Source of the DNA: Pandoraea fibrosis
Lineage (GTDB): Bacteria; Pseudomonadota; Gammaproteobacteria; Burkholderiales; Burkholderiaceae
Reading direction: 5' to 3'
Assembly: GCF_000807775.2 (NCBI RefSeq)
Contig: NZ_CP047385.1
Coordinates: 3,100,001 to 3,164,000, forward strand
Length of the DNA stretch: 64,000 bases
Below, in pieces: positions 39,682 through 47,921 of the stretch (its first letter is position 1; every line of letters starts with the position of its first letter). The translations under genes and the position numbers were made by a program. The notes under the pieces were generated by a model. That model searched no databases, was not told the origin of the DNA, and saw only the letters and a list, made by a program, of their open reading frames with translations.

Positions 39682-40407
39682 TCACGCGCCGCCGTCCGGG
39701 ATGAACACGTAGCCGAGGCCCCAGACCGTCTGAATGAAGCGGGGGCTGCCCGGATCCGGTTCGATGAGCTTGCGCAGACGCGAGATCTGCACGTCGAGGC
39801 TGCGATCGAACACTTCGTATTCGCGACCGCGTGCCAGCTCCATCAGCTTCTCGCGCGACAGCGGCTGGCGCGGATGGCGGGCGAACACCTTGAGCACCGA
39901 GAACTCGCCCGTGGTGAGCGCAATTTCCTGACCATTCTTGGTGAGCGTGCGCGTGGCGAGGTTCAGGGCGAAGTCGCCGAACTCGAACGTCTCCATGGTT
40001 TCGCTGGGCGCACCGGGAAGTTCCGGCGGTGCCTGGCGGCGCAGGACAGCGTGAATCCGGGCGACGAGTTCGCGCGGATTGAACGGCTTCGGCAGATAAT
40101 CGTCGGCGCCCATTTCCAGGCCGACGATACGGTCGACATCCTCGCCTTTGGCCGTTAACATGATGATCGGCGTGCGGTCATTCGCGCCACGCAGACGGCG
40201 ACAAATAGACAGACCGTCTTCACCGGGGAGCATCAGGTCCAGCACGAGCAGATCGAAGCGCTCGCGCACCCAAAGCTTGTTCATGGCCGTTGCATTTTCA
40301 GCCACAAAGACATTGAAACCTTGTTCCCCGAGGTAACGACGGAGCAGGTCGCGCAGGCGCGGATCGTCGTCGACAACCAGAATTTTGGGAGAATTTTTGT
40401 TTTCCAT
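39682..40407 (-). CDS. ompR: OmpR-type response regulator
   Basis: The 241-residue protein starts at ATG 40407 (MENKNSPKILVVDDD). The receiver domain has acidic D13-D15 and phospho-acceptor D57 (LLVLDLMLPGEDG), with K in PKPFNPREL; the winged-helix output domain ends SRLRKLIEPDPGSPRFIQTVWGLGYVF. It is the partner of the histidine kinase next to it. Confidence 0.93.
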   Translation of the reverse strand: MENKNSPKILVVDDDPRLRDLLRRYLGEQGFNVFVAENATAMNKLWVRERFDLLVLDLMLPGEDGLSICRRLRGANDRTPIIMLTAKGEDVDRIVGLEMGADDYLPKPFNPRELVARIHAVLRRQAPPELPGAPSETMETFEFGDFALNLATRTLTKNGQEIALTTGEFSVLKVFARHPRQPLSREKLMELARGREYEVFDRSLDVQISRLRKLIEPDPGSPRFIQTVWGLGYVFIPDGGA

Positions 40408-40576
40408 GCCACGTATCTTAGCCCGAAATGTTGCGAACTGAGGAGGCCGCCAAAGCGGGTTACAAAGGGTTACACAATTTACCCTACCGCTTGTGCGCTG
40501 ACCATAGGCTGTGGGTACACTTGCACCCCTGCCAGGGCGAAAACCTGCTGCATGGCATGAAGGACATACGCACAAG

Positions 40577-40906
40577 ATGAGATGGGCTGCTGAGTTGACG
40601 CTACTGTTCGGGGGAATCATGCTCTGGGGACACCTGGGCGTGACGTATGCCCGTCCCGTGCCCCATTTCAGTACGCAGTCGCATGGCGTGAGCCAGTCGG
40701 GGCAGCAGCGTGCGGTACCGGCGCCGTCGCCTCGCAACCCTTCGAAGAATGCGCCGTCTCAGGCAGACGGCGCCGCAGATCGTCGCAACGACGATCTGCC
40801 GAATACGCCGCCGGGCCGTCGCCCCAATGGCCATATGTCGGCGGAAGACCGACGCTTGCTTCGTCAGCATATTCAAGACGCCGTGCGAGAGTTGTACAGT
40901 CACTAA
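40577..40906 (+). CDS. Small secreted protein of unknown function
   Basis: From ATG 40577 (MRWAAELTLLFGGIMLWGHLG) the product has 109 residues: a signal peptide or single membrane helix at 1-25, a low-complexity Pro/Ser/Gln/Arg stretch (about 27-85) and a short conserved-looking end MSAEDRRLLRQHIQDAVRELY. It is divergent from ompR and followed by a terminator. Function not recognised. Confidence 0.55.
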   Translation: MRWAAELTLLFGGIMLWGHLGVTYARPVPHFSTQSHGVSQSGQQRAVPAPSPRNPSKNAPSQADGAADRRNDDLPNTPPGRRPNGHMSAEDRRLLRQHIQDAVRELYSH

Positions 40907-41028
40907 TATGAAGATGACGCGCATGACGTCAGTGTCCGCCACGTTTCAGAAACGTCGCCAAACGCTTCTCCCAAAACGCCAGTGATGTCACTTTGACGCG
41001 AGCGTCTCATGAAGCCGAAACCCACACC

Positions 41029-41057
41029 GCCAGCCGCTGTCGACGCTGGCTTTTTTT
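41029..41057 (+). terminator. Intrinsic terminator upstream of the DUF1800 gene
   Basis: GCCAGC and GCTGGC close a 10-nt loop and are followed by seven Ts. It lies inside the upstream extension of the next open frame, which argues that this gene starts at 41147 and that transcripts of the small secreted protein end here. Confidence 0.75.
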
Positions 41058-41146
41058 GCGCTCGTCGCAAGCGTATTGAGGCCGCGAAGGGCGGGAAAAC
41101 GACGGCGACGGAGACACTGCCATCGCCATCGGCATCCTCTCGCCAC

Positions 41147-42742
41147 ATGAAACCACTTGCCTCTCGACGGCTTGTGCCTGGCTTGCTCGCCGCGCTTTGG
41201 CTGGCGTCCCCATTGTCGGCCACCGCGGTGGGAACGAAGCACGCGGGCACCGCACATGCCAGCCGCTCGGCGTCATCGCGCACCGTCGATCCTTCGACAC
41301 GCCCGCTCACGGCCGACGATGCCCGCTACCTCCTCACCCGCACCGGCTATTCGCCTGACGCCCGCGAGTTGGCGCCGTTCGTCGGGCTCACGCGTACGCA
41401 GGCCGTCGACCGTCTGCTGGACGAATCACGGCGCACGGCGGTCACGCCGCCCCCCGCTTGGGCCGCCGACCCGCCGCTTTACGGCGCACCCGTCAAGAAC
41501 CTGACCGACGAGCAGAGGCGCGAACTCAATCAGCGTCGCGATCGCATGGCGGCGTCGTTGTCCGCCTGGTGGGCGCAGGAGATGGCAAGTACGCCGTCGC
41601 CGCTCACCGAGCGAATGACGATGTTCTGGCACAACCACTTCGTATCGAGCGACGACAAGGTGCGTGAGCCGGTTGTGCTTTACCGGCAGAACGTGCTGCT
41701 GCGCGCCAACGCGTTGGGCAATTTTGGTGTGTTGCTGCATGAGGTGTCGAAAGACCCGGCCATGCTGATTTATCTCGATGGGGCCGGCAGCCGGAAGGGG
41801 CGGCCGAACGAGAATTTCGCGCGGGAGGTCATGGAATTGTTCACGCTCGGGGAGGGGCATTACACCGAGCAGGATGTACGCGAGGCGGCGCGTGCCTATA
41901 CCGGCTGGAGCATTGATCGTCCGACGATGCGCTATGTCTGGCGCGCCAATGTACATGACACGGGCACGAAGACTGTGCTGGGTCAGACCGGCGACTTCGA
42001 CGGTGATCAGATGCTCGATATCTTGCTGGCTCGCCCGGAGACGGCGACGTTCGTCACCGGCAAGTTGTGGCGTGAATTCGTGTCGCCCACGCCTGATCCG
42101 GCGCAGATGCAGCTTGCAGCAAGCGCCTTTCGCGCGAGTAGCTACGACATCCGTGTCGTGCTGCGGGCGCTCTTGCTGAGCCCGGCGTTCTGGGACGTGC
42201 GAGCGCGCGGCACGCTGGTCAAGTCGCCGTCGGAGTTTGTGACGGACACGGTGCGCGAGTTCGATATCGGCTACGACGATCCGCAGATGCTGGCGCAGCA
42301 GATGCGCGTGCTGGGGCAGGACCTGTTCCGGCCACCGAATGTGAAGGGGTGGCCGGGCGGCGACGCGTGGATCGACAGCACCACGTTGCTCGCGCGAAAG
42401 CAGTTCGTCGAGCGGATGTTCCGGGCGACGGAAAACGCGAACGCGGGTGGGCCATCGACGATGTCGTCGTCGTTGTCGGCGACTCCGGGCGTGCAACGCA
42501 CGGCGCTTCGTTCCGCAACGGCAACGGCGATGCCGAGGACGGTTGCAGGCGTTCGTTTCGACCTGTCGCGCTGGCTGCAACCTTACGCGTTGGGGCCGGT
42601 CGATGTTCCTGACGAGGCATCGCGCGAAGCATTGCAGCGCGCAGTATTGCCCTTCGCGCCGGCAGCGCCGCAAACGGCCGGGGTGAACAGTGCTGCTTAT
42701 TTGCAGGCGTTGCTGATGGACCCCGCGTATCAGTTGAAGTGA
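41147..42742 (+). CDS. DUF1800 family exported protein
   Basis: Starting at ATG 41147 (MKPLASRRLVPGLLAALWLA, a signal peptide) the protein has 531 residues. DUF1800 motifs are visible: LTADDARYLLTRTGY near the mature N-terminus, ERMTMFWHNHFV, NENFAREVMELFTLGEGHYTEQDVREAARAYTGW, and DLFRPPNVKGWPGG. DUF1800 genes are nearly always followed by a DUF1501 gene, as here. The pair is exported and its biochemical role is not established. Confidence 0.88.
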   Translation: MKPLASRRLVPGLLAALWLASPLSATAVGTKHAGTAHASRSASSRTVDPSTRPLTADDARYLLTRTGYSPDARELAPFVGLTRTQAVDRLLDESRRTAVTPPPAWAADPPLYGAPVKNLTDEQRRELNQRRDRMAASLSAWWAQEMASTPSPLTERMTMFWHNHFVSSDDKVREPVVLYRQNVLLRANALGNFGVLLHEVSKDPAMLIYLDGAGSRKGRPNENFAREVMELFTLGEGHYTEQDVREAARAYTGWSIDRPTMRYVWRANVHDTGTKTVLGQTGDFDGDQMLDILLARPETATFVTGKLWREFVSPTPDPAQMQLAASAFRASSYDIRVVLRALLLSPAFWDVRARGTLVKSPSEFVTDTVREFDIGYDDPQMLAQQMRVLGQDLFRPPNVKGWPGGDAWIDSTTLLARKQFVERMFRATENANAGGPSTMSSSLSATPGVQRTALRSATATAMPRTVAGVRFDLSRWLQPYALGPVDVPDEASREALQRAVLPFAPAAPQTAGVNSAAYLQALLMDPAYQLK

Positions 42743-42854
42743 CGGTGTCGGGGTTTGACGGGCGGGGTGGCGCGCAAGCGCGCAACACGGCATGGGTGTC
42801 ATTGGGCGAAGTCTCCGTATCCATTCCTACGGGACGCGCCGTGAGAGGTGTGAG

Positions 42855-44081
42855 ATGCGTCGACGCGATTTTCTGACTTTCGCCGGTGGCCTGGGGGCTG
42901 CGTGGCTGGCTCCGATGCCGGTGTTTGCTGCTACACGTGACTTGTCCGGGATGCTGCCGGCGACGGGCGGCAATTACGGCAACCTGCTGATTCTGATTGA
43001 ACTGAAGGGCGGCAACGACGGCTTGAATACCGTCATTCCGTATACGGATCCGTTGTATGCGAGCTTGCGTCCGACGATCGGCATCAAGCGCGAGCAGGTT
43101 GTGCAACTGGACGAGCATAGCGGCCTGCATCCGGAGATGCGGGCGTTGCTGCCGATGTGGCAGGCGAAGGAGTTGGCGATTGTGCAGGGTGTGGGGTATC
43201 CGCAGCCGAATCTGTCGCACTTCCGCTCGATCGAGATATGGAATACGGCGTCGCGTTCCGACGAGTATTTGCGCGACGGTTGGTTATCGCGTGCGTTTGC
43301 CGAGCAGGCGGTTCCGCCCGGTTTCGACGCCGATGGTGTGATCGTGGGCAGCGCGGAATTGGGGCCATTGGGCGGTGGTGCCAGGGCGGTGACGTTGACG
43401 AATCCCACGCAGTTTTTGCGTGATGCAAATTTGGCGTCGGCGAATGCGGCGCAGGTGAGTAATCCTGCGCTTGCTCATGTATTGCGCGTGGAGAACGACA
43501 TCGTGAAGGCGGCGGATGGATTGCGGCCGCGTCAGGGGCAGTATGTGTTGCGCACGCCGATGCGCCCGGGGGCTTTTGGCAATGTGGTGAAGACCGCGCT
43601 ACAGGTGGTGGCGGCAGCGGATTCGCCGACGGGTGTGCCGCAGCCGGGGCGTGGCGTTGCGGTGTTGCGTCTGACGCTCAATGGGTTTGATACGCACCAG
43701 AATCAGCCGGGGCAGCAGGCGAATCTGTTACGCCAGTTGTCGCAGGGGATGATGGCATTGCGCTCGGGGCTGACCGAGTTGAATCGATGGCAGTCGACGA
43801 TGATCGTGACGTATGCGGAGTTTGGCCGGCGTGCGCGCGAGAACCAGAGCAATGGGACGGATCATGGCACGGTGGCGCCGCATTTCATCGCGGGCGGGCG
43901 TGTTCGGGGTGGTCTCTATGGCGACGTGCCCCGACTGGATCGGCTGGATGGAAACGGCAATTTGCCATTTGCTGTGGATTTCCGCGATGTGTACGCGACG
44001 GTGCTGCAGCGTTGGTGGGGGCTGAATCCTCAGCCGGTGCTGGACGGTGCATTCAAACCGTTGGATGTGTTGCGGGTTTGA
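42855..44081 (+). CDS. DUF1501 family Tat-exported protein
   Basis: The 408-residue product starts at ATG 42855 (GTGAG upstream). Its first residues MRRRDFLTFAGGLGAAWLA are a twin-arginine signal. The DUF1501 hallmark LLILIELKGGNDGLNTVIPY follows, with FDTHQNQPGQQ and a C-terminal sulfatase-like TYAEFGRR...DHGTVAPHFIAGG. DUF1501 proteins belong to the alkaline-phosphatase/sulfatase superfamily. It forms a conserved pair with the DUF1800 gene 112 nt upstream. Confidence 0.88.
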   Translation: MRRRDFLTFAGGLGAAWLAPMPVFAATRDLSGMLPATGGNYGNLLILIELKGGNDGLNTVIPYTDPLYASLRPTIGIKREQVVQLDEHSGLHPEMRALLPMWQAKELAIVQGVGYPQPNLSHFRSIEIWNTASRSDEYLRDGWLSRAFAEQAVPPGFDADGVIVGSAELGPLGGGARAVTLTNPTQFLRDANLASANAAQVSNPALAHVLRVENDIVKAADGLRPRQGQYVLRTPMRPGAFGNVVKTALQVVAAADSPTGVPQPGRGVAVLRLTLNGFDTHQNQPGQQANLLRQLSQGMMALRSGLTELNRWQSTMIVTYAEFGRRARENQSNGTDHGTVAPHFIAGGRVRGGLYGDVPRLDRLDGNGNLPFAVDFRDVYATVLQRWWGLNPQPVLDGAFKPLDVLRV

Positions 44082-44339
44082 TGCTGCGCTGACGGTTTGG
44101 ACGGAGTCGACGGAAAGGGTGGTCTGCCGTTCGCGCTGGAGGCTTCAAACGTGAGGGCGGCGCTGCGGAAGTGTTCGGGAGGGGCCTCGGCTGTGTCGCG
44201 TCTGGGGGGGGGCGTGTTTGAGATCGTTGGATCTGAGCCGGTCAGTGGTGTTGATGTGGTGGGTCGTAAAGTGCGCTGGCAGGATCCGCGAGTCGTAGGG
44301 GCGACATCGCGGATGGCCTGACGGATGCGGGGCGACGAC

Positions 44340-45215
44340 TTAGCGAGCGCGCCAGGCGCGCCAGAATTTGCGCAGCGGCGTGAGGTCGATGCGTTGATGC
44401 AGGACTTGATAGTCGCTGGCGGCGACTTCGTCCATCAACGCCAATTGCAGCGCAGCGAGGGCAAGTAACGGCCTTTGTTTGCGACGGTCTTGTTTGGGGA
44501 TGGCTGCGGCGGCCTCGGTGATGGCCTGACGCGCGCGGGTGTGTTGGAACTTCATGAGTTCCACGAACGCGGGCGAGTATTTGCCATTTTGCAGGTCGGC
44601 TGCGGTGACACCGAAGCGCTGTAGCTCGTCGATGGGGAAGTAGACGTAGCCGGCACGTGCATCGACACCTGCGTCGGTGACGCGGCGGCCGAGCGAGATG
44701 GCGTGGCCGAGCGCGCGGGCGAGTGAAGGGGTTTGCGGGTCGTCGAAGCCATAGATGCGCGAGACGAGTTCGGCGGGGGCGCCACCGGCGGCGTCGCAGT
44801 AGTGCGAGAGGCCTGCGAAGTCGAGATAGCGCATCTGGGAGAGGTCCATCTCTGCGCCATGAAGGACGGCTTCGAACATGTCGCGGGTGATGTCGCTGTG
44901 CCGGACGACGGGAGCGAGCGCGCGGGGGACGGGATGGGCGGGCGTTCCGGCGAAGAGTCGTGTGAGTTCCTGACGCCACCAGTCGAGCTTTGCGTGCGCG
45001 ACGCCGGGGTCCTGGACGGCGGTGTGGATATCGGCGATTTCCTGGCAGAAGGCGTGGGCGGCGTAGGCGGCGTCGCGTTTGGAGGGGGGCAGTTGGAGCA
45101 GGGCGTAGTAGAGCGCGGAACCGGGAGGGCCTGCCTTCTGACGACAGTAGTCGTTGGCTTGTGCGGGACTGGCGTGGGTGCCGGAGGAATCGTCGGCGGT
45201 CTCGTGGGGTTGCAT
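44340..45215 (-). CDS. Squalene/phytoene synthase-like protein with altered Asp motif
   Basis: This 291-residue protein resembles presqualene diphosphate synthase HpnD (NDYCRQKAGPPGSALYYALLQLP; DPGVAHAKLDWWRQELTRLFAG; AGGAPAELVSRIYGF). In the family the first Asp-rich motif (DxxxD, metal-diphosphate binding) follows FCREVDD; here residues 57-63 read CQEIADI, so most acids are lost. The second motif, TDAGVDARAG with D181 and D185, is retained but lacks the usual N-I-R before it. It may be a non-catalytic paralogue or an altered enzyme. No other hopanoid gene is adjacent. Confidence 0.8.
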   Translation of the reverse strand: MQPHETADDSSGTHASPAQANDYCRQKAGPPGSALYYALLQLPPSKRDAAYAAHAFCQEIADIHTAVQDPGVAHAKLDWWRQELTRLFAGTPAHPVPRALAPVVRHSDITRDMFEAVLHGAEMDLSQMRYLDFAGLSHYCDAAGGAPAELVSRIYGFDDPQTPSLARALGHAISLGRRVTDAGVDARAGYVYFPIDELQRFGVTAADLQNGKYSPAFVELMKFQHTRARQAITEAAAAIPKQDRRKQRPLLALAALQLALMDEVAASDYQVLHQRIDLTPLRKFWRAWRAR

Positions 45216-45353
45216 GCGAATGGGGTATCGGTTTGGTCAGGTGCCCGGATGTCGGTGCGCGGGCGCGCAACCGGGGCAAGAGCCATGAATTGGTGCGAAT
45301 TCTAGCATTGCGGGGGCGGAGGGCGAGCGGGAGGGGGATTGATGTTGGCGAGA

Positions 45354-45382
45354 TTGCCGGCCAATTTCACTTCATGTAGAAT
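45354..45382 (+). promoter_or_regulatory. Promoter upstream of tRNA-Leu
   Basis: TTGCCG (45354-45359), a 17-bp spacer and TAGAAT (45377-45382) give a good sigma-70 site. A predicted start near 45389 would be about 120 nt before the tRNA, with a terminator-like hairpin between. Confidence 0.55.
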
Positions 45383-45407
45383 GCTCGCCTGCTTTGACGC
45401 ATGCAGC

Positions 45408-45429
45408 GGGGCGACCAGTCGCCCCTTTT
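45408..45429 (+). terminator. Terminator-like hairpin between promoter and tRNA-Leu
   Basis: GGGGCGAC, CA, GTCGCCCC form a perfect 8-bp stem followed by TTTT. Placed 20 nt after the predicted start of transcription, it could end a short RNA of about 40 nt or attenuate the tRNA transcript. Confidence 0.55.
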
Positions 45430-45507
45430 CATGTCCGCCAGGACCGCATGCCGTCAACCCGATGCCGGGATGTCGCTTCCTCAAAAAGGTAGCGACGCCC
45501 ACGGGCT

Positions 45508-45594
45508 GCGAGGATGGCGAAATTGGTAGACGCACCAGGTTTAGGTCCTGACGCCCGCAAGGGTGTAGGGGTTCGAGTCCCCTTCCTCGCACCA
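45508..45594 (+). tRNA. tRNA-Leu (anticodon UAG)
   Basis: The acceptor stem GCGAGGA pairs with TCCTCGC (45584-45590), and A and an encoded CCA follow. The D-arm reads GGCGAAATTGGTAGACGC, the anticodon loop TTTAGGT gives TAG, a long variable arm ACGCCCGCAAGGGTG is present (class II tRNA), and the T-arm is GGGGTTCGAGTCCCC. The 3' end is the likely attachment site for the adjacent integrase. Confidence 0.97.
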
Positions 45595-45636
45595 ACTCCC
45601 CGTTTTGGCATCGGTTTCGTAGGTCTCACTTCTTCC

Positions 45637-45686
45637 CGCAAAAACTCGCAAACGCTCGCCGAATAAGGCGGGGCGGGGTTTTTGCG
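45637..45686 (+). repeat. Inverted repeat between tRNA-Leu and integrase
   Basis: CGCAAAAAC (45637-45645) and GTTTTTGCG (45678-45686) are exact 9-bp inverted copies 32 nt apart. They could be integrase arm sites or the tRNA terminator region. Confidence 0.45.
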
Positions 45687-45781
45687 TCGATTCCGATTGT
45701 TCGCAGTACGCACCAAATCTCACCTCTTCACACCTAAAATCGTGGCCGGTCCCCCATTTTTTACCCGAGGATTCCCCACGG

Positions 45782-46786
45782 ATGGCATCAATTCAGAAGG
45801 TGGCGAAGGGCTGGCGCGTGCAGGTCATGGTCGATGGTCAGCGCGATAGCAGGACGTTTGATACGAAGGCGGCCGCGATGGCTTGGAGCGCGCAGCGGGA
45901 GACGGAGCTGCGGTCGATTGCTAACGGCTCAGGGAGTAAGACGCTGACGGTTGGCGATGTGCTCAAGGAATATGAGCTGAAGGTGAGTCCGACTAAGCGC
46001 GGGGCTAGGTGGGAGAGGCTGCGGCTGCCGTTGATCGGGAGCAGGGTGATTGGCGGCAGGAAGTTCGGGGATATCAAGCTGGCGGATCTGCGGCCTGGTC
46101 ATATAGCGGCTTGGCGGGATGCGCGGATGCGGGAGGTTTCAGGGGCGTCGACGTCGCGGGAAATGTCGTTGATGTCGCATGCGTTTCTCGTGGCCCGGAA
46201 GGAGTGGGGCTGGCTGGTGACGAATCCGATGGCGGAAGTGAAGCGTCCGCCAGATCCGCCTGGGCGCGAGCGCTTGATTTCGCAGGAGGAAATCGACGCA
46301 TTGCTTGCGAGCATGGGGTACGAAGAGGGGCTTCCCGTAGAAAAGCCGATTCAGCGCGTAGCAGTGGCATTTCTCTTCGCGATAGAAACCGCCATGCGCT
46401 CCAGCGAAATCCTGACCCTCACGGCTTCGTCCGTGAACTACAAGGGCAAGTTCGCGCGCCTTCCGATGACCAAGAACGGTACGGCGCGAAATGTACCACT
46501 GTCTTCCCGTGCAATTGAACTGCTGAAGGTGCTGCCGACTGTGGAGAAGGGCAAGGCGCTATTTGCGTTGTCAGCATCTAGCCGTGACGCACTTTTCCGA
46601 AAGGCACGCGATAGAACGCAGATCCCAGATGTAATCTTTCACGATACCCGTCATGAGGCTATCACGCGTCTCGCGAAGAAATTGCAGCCCCTGGATTTGG
46701 CCAGAATGACTGGTCATAGGAACATTTCGGAATTAATGACGTACTACAACGCGACGGCAACGGATATAGCAGGTCGTCTCGGCTAA
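45782..46786 (+). CDS. Tyrosine recombinase (integrase) next to tRNA-Leu
   Basis: The 334-residue protein is a complete phage-type integrase. The N-terminal part (MASIQKVAKGWRVQVMVDGQ) is an arm-binding domain and about 55-150 is the SAM-like core-binding domain. Catalytic residues are R206 (AMRSSE), K231 (TKNG), H287-R290 (HDTRHEA), H312 (GHRN) and Y321/Y322 (TYYN). GAGG precedes the ATG. Its position 187 nt downstream of tRNA-Leu and its outward orientation fit integration at the tRNA 3' end. GC content is below that of the host genes on its left. Confidence 0.95.
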   Translation: MASIQKVAKGWRVQVMVDGQRDSRTFDTKAAAMAWSAQRETELRSIANGSGSKTLTVGDVLKEYELKVSPTKRGARWERLRLPLIGSRVIGGRKFGDIKLADLRPGHIAAWRDARMREVSGASTSREMSLMSHAFLVARKEWGWLVTNPMAEVKRPPDPPGRERLISQEEIDALLASMGYEEGLPVEKPIQRVAVAFLFAIETAMRSSEILTLTASSVNYKGKFARLPMTKNGTARNVPLSSRAIELLKVLPTVEKGKALFALSASSRDALFRKARDRTQIPDVIFHDTRHEAITRLAKKLQPLDLARMTGHRNISELMTYYNATATDIAGRLG

Positions 46787-47007
46787 CTGTAGCAGAGGCA
46801 TAAGTTCCGAAAGATGCCTCATCGATGAAGGGTTACTTCGGTTGTTTGGGACCCGCTTGGCAATTGTTGCGATCATCCAGTACTGAGGTCAAGGGCAAAG
46901 GGTGATCGCTCTATAAAATGTCAATTCGGGTCGCGTACATGTCAAAGGGGGTTCTCGCTAGTAGTCGCTTGTCGTTGTTCTCACTCCATACTCGGCCAGT
47001 AGAAATT

Positions 47008-47919
47008 CTAAGCCACAAGATGCGGACTAGGAGGTGGAGCTGGCGTATCAAACCCGTCTGCGGATGGGCCGATATTGGAAATAATTCGGCGATTGATATA
47101 AGCGCAGAATTCCCGGCATTGATTTAAACCATGCCATAACCTTGCATCCCACGCATTTACACCTAGTCGCGATTGGGCTTCGGCATATTTTGTGCGAAGA
47201 ATATTTCTCATCGCCACGTCGGAGATTCCTCGAGGAAATGTAGTCCGAATTTCTCCAATAAAACCACTTACCAAACTTGCAGCTTCGCCTTTAAATCTAT
47301 TTTCCAATCTAAGCCTCGATATATGTTCCTCAGCAATGGCCGCCAAATGTTCGTGCTCAGGTGGGGCTGCACAGTAGTATCTTATGGCGAGCTGGTCATT
47401 GCTTACGGACACCAAGCAATGCAACAAGGATATTCCGTTGGGAACTGTAAAGTAAGGATGGCAATACAAAAGGTATGAATCATGATATTCATCGTGTTTT
47501 CGATGATTGCAGCCGAAACATACGTATACCATGTTTGCGTGATACGACGAGTACTCTGGATAGTACGTTTTCGGAAGATAGTGATCCCAAGTTTTAGGGT
47601 CGTTCAGCATGCAATACGGACAACGTTGCAAATTAATTTCTGCGTCAATTTGCAAAGATTTTAAAATTTCGTCCTTTAATTTGTTTAATGGCTCGGTCGC
47701 GCTGTTGTAGCAAGACTGCAGAGACTCCACCACATCAGCATGCCACTCTTCCCTTGGGGGTGGGCGCAGAATTGAAAGTTGTTCAGCATAAACCTCACAT
47801 CGCTGGAGAACTCTATCCTGTGCGGCAATCAACAAATCTCGTCTCGGTTGATGCTTGGCTCTAAAAATGGCGGCGAGATAGGTTCCCTCATCGAGATCGG
47901 CAATTGGTTGAAATCTCAT
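47008..47919 (-). CDS. HNH endonuclease, partner of the adjacent ATPase
   Basis: The 303-residue protein starts at ATG 47919 (MRFQPIADLDEG), 2 nt after the ATPase stop codon; a TTG at 47925 would overlap it. It contains a zinc-supported HNH motif: CPYC (100-103), DHYLPK (112-117, the first His of HNH), N129, and CFGCNHRKH (134-142). The layout CxxC...DHxxPK...N...CxxCNxxK is that of PtuB-type nucleases. The rest has no recognised domain. Together with the ATPase it resembles Septu (PtuA/PtuB), in which the ATPase controls a nuclease that acts on DNA or RNA after phage infection. The sequence is AT-rich compared with the host. Confidence 0.85.
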   Translation of the reverse strand: MRFQPIADLDEGTYLAAIFRAKHQPRRDLLIAAQDRVLQRCEVYAEQLSILRPPPREEWHADVVESLQSCYNSATEPLNKLKDEILKSLQIDAEINLQRCPYCMLNDPKTWDHYLPKTYYPEYSSYHANMVYVCFGCNHRKHDEYHDSYLLYCHPYFTVPNGISLLHCLVSVSNDQLAIRYYCAAPPEHEHLAAIAEEHISRLRLENRFKGEAASLVSGFIGEIRTTFPRGISDVAMRNILRTKYAEAQSRLGVNAWDARLWHGLNQCREFCAYINRRIISNIGPSADGFDTPAPPPSPHLVA

Positions 47920-47921
47920 GA

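Noticed and set aside
44097..44321. 74-codon plus-strand frame between DUF1501 and the synthase-like gene
   Set aside because: Gly/Val-rich with no ribosome site or family resemblance; taken as non-coding.
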